Origin: Pseudomonadota bacterium | GTDB taxonomy: Bacteria; Pseudomonadota; Gammaproteobacteria; Burkholderiales; Burkholderiaceae_B | Direction of reading: 5' to 3' | DNA: 28,152 nucleotides | Assembly (NCBI GenBank): GCA_023437255.1 | Contig: JAEZGR010000218.1 | Span: 1 to 28,152 of the forward strand | In this document: positions 23,690 through 28,152 of the stretch, piece by piece | Position numbering within the stretch: the stretch's first letter is position 1 | Layout of the letters: every line of letters starts with the position of its first letter | The notes under the pieces: generated by a model | What the model saw: only the letters and a program-made list of their open reading frames with translations | Told to the model about the DNA's origin: nothing | Databases searched by the model: none | Program-made: the position numbers and the translations under genes

Positions 23690-24877
23690 TTATTGAATGA
23701 TGTTCTGGTCGCGCAGGGCGGCAATGCGCTCGGCGTCGAAGCCGAAGCGGGTGAGTGTTTCGACGGAGTGCTCACCGATGCCGGGCGGCGGCAGGCGCAC
23801 GGAGCCCGGCGTGCGATCGAGCTTTACCGGAACGCCGATGCCGTGGTAGCGACCGATGGAGACCTTCATCTCGCGATCCAGCGTGTGCTGCTGCTGGAGC
23901 GACTGCTCAACCGTGAGTACGGGCGCGCACGGCACGCCGTGGTCCATCAGTGTGCGGAACAGGGCCTGTGCATCCTGGTTGGCCATCAGGGCAACCAGGT
24001 CCTCGCGCAGCGCGTTGCGGTTGCGAACGCGTTGAGCATTGTTGCGGTATTCGGGCTTTTCACTCAGCTCGGGGTTGCCGAGCAGGCGGCACAGCGTCGC
24101 GAACTGCCTGTCGTTGCCGATGGCGAGAAACAGGGGTTCCGTGGCGGTCGGGAACAGATCGTACGGAACGATGTTCGGATGACCATTGCCGGTTCGGGCG
24201 GATTTTCCACCATGCAGCACATTGGCCGTGTGTGGATGCAGCATGGCCAGGGCGGTGTCGAACAGGGTCGCTTCAACCTGCTGGCCCTTGCCCGAGCGCG
24301 CGCGTTCGAGCAGCGCCAGAAGCACGCCCATTGCCGCATGCATGCCGGTGGAGGTGTCCACCAGGGGGATGCCGATGCGGGTCCCCTGACCATCGGGGTC
24401 GCCGTTGATGCTGGACAGGCCGGAGAGCGCCTGAAGGGCGGCGTCGTAGCCCGGCAGCCCGCCCAGCTCGCCCTTGTCGCCAAAGCCGGAAATGCGGCAA
24501 TGGATGAGTCGCGGGAAGCGGTCACGCAGCGCCGACAGATCGTCAACGCCCCATTTCTTCCAGGTGCTCAGCTTGAAATTCTCGATGAGGACATCGGCGC
24601 GCTCGAGCAGCTGGAACAGCACCTCCCGCCCCGCATCGCTGCCGAGGTCGAGGGCGAGATCCTTCTTGTTTCGATTCAGGCCCAGGTAATAGGGTGCGAC
24701 GTCGTCGACGAAGGGCGGGCCATACGCACGCGTGTCGTCGCCCCCAAAGGTTTCGATCTTTATGACTTCTGCGCCGTGGTCGCCCAGGATCTGACCCGCG
24801 TAGGGGCCGGCCAGAACGCGCGAGGCGTCGATCACCACGGTACCGGCGAGCGCGCCGCCTGAAACTGCCTTGCTCAC
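23690..24877 (-). CDS. CaiB/BaiF family III CoA-transferase
   Basis: Family III CoA-transferases move CoA between acyl-CoA thioesters and free carboxylates through an aspartyl-CoA thioester. The 395-residue protein starts with GTVVIDASRVLAGPYAGQIL and GDHGAEVIKIE, the family N-terminal motif. It has YYLGLNRNKKDLALDL and ADVLIENFK, and the catalytic aspartate in GIPLVDTSTGMHAA is Asp174. The C-terminal part HGVPCAPVLTVEQ and a substrate-loop segment PPPGIGEHS are also typical. The start is GTG at 24877 with GGAG 7 nt upstream. It is the first gene of the CoA-transferase, crotonase, Bug operon and is divergent from iclR. Acyl specificity cannot be read from sequence. Confidence 0.93.
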   Translation of the reverse strand: MSKAVSGGALAGTVVIDASRVLAGPYAGQILGDHGAEVIKIETFGGDDTRAYGPPFVDDVAPYYLGLNRNKKDLALDLGSDAGREVLFQLLERADVLIENFKLSTWKKWGVDDLSALRDRFPRLIHCRISGFGDKGELGGLPGYDAALQALSGLSSINGDPDGQGTRIGIPLVDTSTGMHAAMGVLLALLERARSGKGQQVEATLFDTALAMLHPHTANVLHGGKSARTGNGHPNIVPYDLFPTATEPLFLAIGNDRQFATLCRLLGNPELSEKPEYRNNAQRVRNRNALREDLVALMANQDAQALFRTLMDHGVPCAPVLTVEQSLQQQHTLDREMKVSIGRYHGIGVPVKLDRTPGSVRLPPPGIGEHSVETLTRFGFDAERIAALRDQNIIQ

Positions 24878-24909
24878 TGCCCAACTCCATCATGAATTCT
24901 TGGTTGAGC

Positions 24910-24939
24910 ATTCTATCGACAGGTCCGTTAGAATTTCAA
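24910..24939 (-). promoter_or_regulatory. Sigma-70-type promoter of the CoA-transferase operon
   Basis: On the minus strand TTGAAA (24939-24934) and TAGAAT (24915-24910) are separated by 18 nt, about 33 nt from the GTG start. A palindrome begins 2 nt upstream of the -35. Confidence 0.65.
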
Positions 24940-24941
24940 AG

Positions 24942-24960
24942 TGCAGAAAAATATTCCGCA
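24942..24960. promoter_or_regulatory. Putative IclR-type operator palindrome
   Basis: TGCAGAAAAATATTCCGCA is an imperfect 19-bp palindrome: TGC/GCA and GAA/TTC arms match, and 8 mirrored pairs include two mismatches. It resembles the A/T-centred half-site layout of IclR-family operators. It sits between the divergent CoA-transferase promoter and a TATAAC-like -10 (24976-24981) of the iclR gene, so a protein bound here could touch both promoters. The hexamer GTGCAG is repeated directly at 24941 and 24961, flanking the core. Confidence 0.5.
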
Positions 24961-25007
24961 GTGCAGTAATTTACATATAACCAATCCATTGTTCTGGAGC
25001 AGCGTTC

Positions 25008-25844
25008 ATGGCCCGTACCTCCCGTCTGCTGACGCAGTCGTTCAACAGTGAAGACACCGGCGCCGGGTCACGTCATTTCGTCAACGCGCTCGCGCGGGGC
25101 CTGCAGATTCTGGCCCTCTTCGACCGAGACACCCATGAACTGGGCAACGATGAAATCGCGCAGCGCACCGGCCTGCCGCGCTCCACTGTGACGCGGCTGA
25201 CCTACACGCTCGTGACGCTGCGTTATCTTGTCTATGTGCCCAGGACACACGGCTACCGGCTCGGCGTGGCCGCCATGTCGTGGAGCTATGCGGCGCAGCG
25301 CGAATTCGAGGGCGTGGCCTTCGTGCAGCCTTTCATGCAGGAGTTTGCCAATCAGCTCAAGGCATCCACGGTGGCGTTCAGTGCCAACATGGGTCTCGAG
25401 ATGGTGTACGTCGCGCATTGCGCCGGGCCGTCGCTGTTCAACATCCGTACATCCGTCGGCACCCGTCTGAAGGTGTGGGAGTCGGCGGCGGGCCGCACTT
25501 ACTGGGCCTCGGCCGACGAAGCCGCACGCAGCGAAGTGCGCAGTGCACTCACGGCGCTGTCGGCGGGCATGCAGAGCCACGCGGTGCGCATGCTGGAAGA
25601 AGCCGACGCCGAATACGCGCAGCATGGGTTCTGCACCAGCCTGGGCGGCTGGCGCGAAGGGGTGAACGCGGCGGGCTGCCCCGTGCGCTGGAACCGCTCG
25701 GGCAAAGACGAAACGTTCGTAGTGACCTGCGGGGGGACCGCCGGAGAATTTTCGGTACCCATGATTTACGAGAGCCTCGGGCCGCGGCTGCGCGAGTTTG
25801 CGAAGTTTCTCGAACCCAAGCTGCAGACCATGAAGCCGCTCTAA
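25008..25844 (+). CDS. IclR-family transcriptional regulator
   Basis: The 278-residue protein has an N-terminal winged helix-turn-helix (residues about 24-90: FVNALARGLQILALF, then ELGNDEIAQRTGLPRSTVTR and RLTYTLVTLRYLVYV). It is followed by an IclR effector-binding domain (about 100-270) with LASTVAFSANMGLEMVYV-type and AAGRTYWAS segments. The ATG at 25008 has GGAG 8 nt upstream. It is divergent from the CoA-transferase operon across 130 nt with a palindrome, so it very probably controls that operon in response to its substrate or a related aromatic or carboxylic acid. Its TAA stop overlaps the TAG stop of the convergent radC. Confidence 0.93.
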   Translation: MARTSRLLTQSFNSEDTGAGSRHFVNALARGLQILALFDRDTHELGNDEIAQRTGLPRSTVTRLTYTLVTLRYLVYVPRTHGYRLGVAAMSWSYAAQREFEGVAFVQPFMQEFANQLKASTVAFSANMGLEMVYVAHCAGPSLFNIRTSVGTRLKVWESAAGRTYWASADEAARSEVRSALTALSAGMQSHAVRMLEEADAEYAQHGFCTSLGGWREGVNAAGCPVRWNRSGKDETFVVTCGGTAGEFSVPMIYESLGPRLREFAKFLEPKLQTMKPL

Positions 25845-26515
25845 ACGGCACCTTGCTCTGCGAGCGAAACGGCGGTACTGCGCGTGACGATTAGGTGGTC
25901 GAGCAGCCGGACATCCACCAGGGCCAGCGCCTTGCGCAGGTGCTGGGTCAGTGCCAGGTCGGCCTGGCTGGCTTCGGCCACGCCCGAGGGGTGGTTGTGG
26001 GCAAGAATGATCGCCGCCGCATGATGGCGCAGCGCCGCCTTGACGATCTCGCGCGGGTAGACGCTGGCCTGGCTCAACGTGCCCTTTGCCACTTCTTCGC
26101 AAGCAATGAGGCGAAAGCGGCTGTCGAGATACAGCGCGACACAGTGCTCGATATCCAGGTGCGCGAGCCGTGCAGTGCAGTACTGCTTGACGCGGCCCGG
26201 CTTGTCGAGCGTGTCGCCAAAGCGCAGTTCCTCTTCGAGCGCTCGCCGGCTGATTTCGCTGATGGCGAGGATTTCGCAGGCGCGGGCGGGGCCCAGGCCG
26301 GGCAGTGCCAGCAGCCGCCGTGCGTCGGCCGCCAGCAGCCCGCGCAGGCCGCCGCAGTGGTTCAGCAGGCGGTGACTCAGCGCCACCGCGTCGCAGCCAC
26401 GCACGCCGGTGCGCAGAATGATGGCAAGCAACTCGGCCGGGGTGAGGACATGAGGCCCGTGAGCCAGAAGGCGCTCGCGGGGCCGTTCGGGAGCGGGAGG
26501 GGGCAGTGAGGACAT
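25841..26515 (-). CDS. radC: RadC-like JAB/MPN-domain protein
   Basis: The 224-residue protein has an N-terminal helix-hairpin-helix-like region (LLALPGLGPARACEIL, 68-83) and a C-terminal JAB/JAMM domain. The metal motif is His173-x-His175-Pro-Ser-Gly followed by Asp186 (AHNHPSGVAEASQAD). The SVYPREIVKAAL segment is a family hallmark. RadC was once linked to DNA repair, but its cellular function is not settled; a metal-dependent hydrolase or DNA-related role is plausible. The ATG at 26515 is preferred over a GTG two codons earlier; neither has a strong ribosome-binding site. It is divergent from the FKBP gene across only 49 nt, which holds a TAAAAT-like element and a weak 5-bp hairpin. Confidence 0.93.
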   Translation of the reverse strand: MSSLPPPAPERPRERLLAHGPHVLTPAELLAIILRTGVRGCDAVALSHRLLNHCGGLRGLLAADARRLLALPGLGPARACEILAISEISRRALEEELRFGDTLDKPGRVKQYCTARLAHLDIEHCVALYLDSRFRLIACEEVAKGTLSQASVYPREIVKAALRHHAAAIILAHNHPSGVAEASQADLALTQHLRKALALVDVRLLDHLIVTRSTAVSLAEQGAV

Positions 26516-26564
26516 AAACACTCTAAAATGGGGTGGTTCATCAACCCCTCTACGGTGGCAGATT

Positions 26565-27038
26565 TTGACCTCCTCTTCCGACTCAGTGAACGCAATTGTC
26601 CGTCCTGATTCCTACCTGACCCTGCACTATCGCATCGAGCTGGCCAGCGGGCCGGCCACCGGTACCGTGTTCACCAACACCTTTGACGGGCGCCCCGGCA
26701 CGCTGCAGATGGGCTCGGGCCAATGGGCGCCGGGTCTTGAAGCCGCCCTGCTGGGCCGTGCAGAAGGCGAGCGGTTCACGTTCGATGTGGCTGCCGCCGA
26801 CGCGTACGGTGATCGCAATCCCGACCTTGTGCAATGGGTCGCACGCAGCATGCTCGAAGCCGGCGCCGACATGGCCGAAATGGTGCCGGGCGAAATCATT
26901 GAGTTCACCGCGCCCAACGGCGGCCGTTATTCCGGCGTCCTCAAGGAATACGACGAGGAGCGTGTGCTGTTCGACTTCAATCATCCGCTCGCCGGTATCG
27001 ATCTGCGCGTGGAAGTCTCTCTGCTTGGAGTGCTGTAA
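26565..27038 (+). CDS. fkpB: FKBP-type peptidyl-prolyl isomerase, SlpA/FkpB-like
   Basis: The 157-residue protein resembles the SlyD/SlpA group of FKBP prolyl isomerases. [15 protein letters not shown] opens the FKBP domain, [20 protein letters not shown] follows, an inserted chaperone-like flap covers about residues 70-125, and [18 protein letters not shown] is the group's signature. In E. coli fkpB is directly upstream of ispH, and the same arrangement occurs here. The start is uncertain: TTG 26565 is used, and GTG 26586 is also in frame seven codons later; no in-frame ATG precedes the domain and no clear Shine-Dalgarno sequence is seen. Its TAA shares one base with the ispH ATG (TAATG). 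Confidence 0.88.
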   Translation: MTSSSDSVNAIVRPDSYLTLHYRIELASGPATGTVFTNTFDGRPGTLQMGSGQWAPGLEAALLGRAEGERFTFDVAAADAYGDRNPDLVQWVARSMLEAGADMAEMVPGEIIEFTAPNGGRYSGVLKEYDEERVLFDFNHPLAGIDLRVEVSLLGVL

Positions 27039-28006
27039 TGTCAGTTACCCCCGCCGAAGATCGCGCCCCGGAGGTCGTTCTGGCCCAACCGCGCGGCTTC
27101 TGTGCCGGCGTCGATCGCGCCATCGATATCGTTGAGCGCGCGCTCGAGCTGTTTGGTGCGCCCATCTATGTGCGGCACGAAATCGTGCATAACCGCTATG
27201 TGGTGAACGACCTGCGCGGCAAGGGGGCAATATTCATAGACGAACTCGATGAAGCGCCCCAGGGCGCCACCGTCATCTTCTCGGCACACGGGGTGTCTCG
27301 CGCCGTGAAGGCCGAGGCCGAGCGCCGTGGTCTGCGCATTTTTGACGCCACCTGCCCGCTGGTCACGAAGGTGCACGTCGAGGTCGCCCGGATGCGCGCG
27401 CAGGGGCGGGAGATCATCATGATCGGCCACAAGGGCCACCCCGAGGTCGAGGGCACACTTGGCCAGGCAGACGGCGGCATGCATCTGGTCGAAACCCCCG
27501 AAGACGTGGCCGCGCTGCAGGTGAAGGACCCCACCATGCTGGCGTTCGTCACGCAGACCACCTTGTCGGTCGACGACGCGGCCGAAGTCGCCCAGGCCCT
27601 GCGCGAGCGCTTTCCCGGCATCGTGGAACCGCGCAAGAGCGACATCTGTTATGCCACCCAGAATCGCCAGGACGCAGTGAAGATCATGGCGCCGCAATGC
27701 GATCTGGTTCTGGTGGTCGGGAGCGCCAACAGCTCCAATTCGAACCGCCTGCGCGAAGTGGCCGAGCGCAAGGGCGTGCGCGCTCACCTGATCGACGGCC
27801 CCGAAATGATAGACTCGCAATGGCTGCAGGGGGCCCAGCGCGTGGGCGTCACCGCCGGTGCCTCCGCCCCCGATATTCTGGTCAAGCAGGTGCTTGAACG
27901 GCTCAAGGAACTCGGTGCCATTTCCGTGCGCACGCTCGAAGGCACGCCCGAGAACGTTTCCTTTCCCCTGCCTCGTGAACTTTCCCGCAAGCTCAAGGAA
28001 GACTGA
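27038..28006 (+). CDS. ispH: 4-hydroxy-3-methylbut-2-enyl diphosphate reductase
   Basis: IspH is the last enzyme of the methylerythritol phosphate route. It reduces HMBPP to isopentenyl and dimethylallyl diphosphate with a [4Fe-4S] cluster. The 322-residue protein has the three cluster cysteines: Cys22 in [13 protein letters not shown], Cys106 in DATCPLVTK and Cys204 in [10 protein letters not shown]. The catalytic glutamate is Glu136 in [11 protein letters not shown], and [10 protein letters not shown] binds the diphosphate. The ATG shares a base with the fkpB stop, and its TGA shares a base with the next ATG (TGATG), so the three genes are coupled. Length and motifs are normal. Confidence 0.98.
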   Translation: MSVTPAEDRAPEVVLAQPRGFCAGVDRAIDIVERALELFGAPIYVRHEIVHNRYVVNDLRGKGAIFIDELDEAPQGATVIFSAHGVSRAVKAEAERRGLRIFDATCPLVTKVHVEVARMRAQGREIIMIGHKGHPEVEGTLGQADGGMHLVETPEDVAALQVKDPTMLAFVTQTTLSVDDAAEVAQALRERFPGIVEPRKSDICYATQNRQDAVKIMAPQCDLVLVVGSANSSNSNRLREVAERKGVRAHLIDGPEMIDSQWLQGAQRVGVTAGASAPDILVKQVLERLKELGAISVRTLEGTPENVSFPLPRELSRKLKED

Positions 28007-28152
28007 TGAAGTTGTACAGCTATTTCCGTAGTTCCGCTGCTTATCGCGTGCGCATCGCCCTGAATCTGAAGGGCATCGATTACGAAACCGTTCCGGTGCA
28101 TCTGATCAAGGACGGCGGACAGCAGCGTTCCGACTCATACAAGGCATTGAAC
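28006..28152 (+). CDS. maiA: Maleylacetoacetate isomerase (zeta-class GST), 5' part only
   Basis: The first 49 residues are present; the rest lies beyond the right edge. [19 protein letters not shown] carries the zeta-class glutathione-binding motif (Ser-Ser-x-x-x-Arg) of maleylacetoacetate isomerase, which converts 4-maleylacetoacetate to fumarylacetoacetate in tyrosine and homogentisate breakdown. [14 protein letters not shown] continues the thioredoxin-like N-terminal domain. The start is coupled to the ispH stop. A different zeta-class GST is possible, since only the N-terminal third is visible. Confidence 0.88.
   Translation, partial: MKLYSYFRSSAAYRVRIALNLKGIDYETVPVHLIKDGGQQRSDSYKALN

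Noticed and set aside
26528..26608. Short ATG-initiated frame overlapping the fkpB-like start
   Set aside because: It has 26 codons, no ribosome-binding site and no conserved content; it is out of frame with the FKBP gene and is probably chance.
1..28152. CRISPR array, tRNA or rRNA genes, insertion sequences, att sites, origin
   Set aside because: No spaced direct repeats, cloverleaf-like segments, transposase frames or terminal inverted repeats were seen.

Overview
The window is a GC-rich, gene-dense chromosomal segment. It most likely comes from a betaproteobacterium of the order Burkholderiales, probably an Alcaligenaceae relative (Bordetella/Achromobacter type). Supporting signs are the leuS-lptE-holA-proA-hemJ gene order, an orphan Bug-type periplasmic receptor, type-B ribosomal protein L31, and the FKBP-ispH-maiA run. 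The taxonomic placement is inference from gene content. I see no rRNA, tRNA, CRISPR array, insertion sequence or prophage.

Layout. Positions 1-4943 (minus strand) hold a TadE-like membrane-anchored protein running off the left edge, the redox chaperone Hsp33 (hslO), an AMP-forming acyl-CoA synthetase, an RDD membrane protein and a conserved 63-residue protein with a clear promoter and terminator. Positions 4944-12463 (minus) form one tight operon: leuS, lptE, holA, proA, hemJ and a THUMP-domain 23S rRNA methyltransferase. Upstream of it lie rpmG and rpmB (12653-13087), with their own promoter and terminator. Positions 13372-18175 (plus) carry cyclopropane-fatty-acid synthase and a quaternary-amine ABC transporter in the order binding protein, permease, ATPase. 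Positions 18172-21338 (minus) carry a GT-C glycosyltransferase translationally coupled to a MATE-family transporter. Next is rpmE2 (type-B L31), which has an in-frame amber codon at codon 22. Positions 21914-24877 (minus) are a catabolic or uptake operon (CaiB/BaiF CoA-transferase, crotonase, Bug receptor), divergent from an IclR regulator (25008-25844). The right end has radC (minus) and a coupled plus-strand set fkpB-like, ispH and maiA (cut by the edge).

Functional themes are translation and its quality control (leuS, L28, L33, L31, rRNA methyltransferase, Hsp33, FKBP), envelope (lptE, cfa, glycosyltransferase/MATE), osmolyte uptake, and acyl-CoA chemistry. No obviously new multi-gene defence or mobile system is visible. 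The most unusual signals are the amber codon in rpmE2, loss of the C-terminal catalytic lysine in the acyl-CoA synthetase, a multi-hairpin leader ahead of the osmolyte transporter, an IclR-type palindrome between divergent promoters, and two convergent gene pairs whose stop codons overlap.
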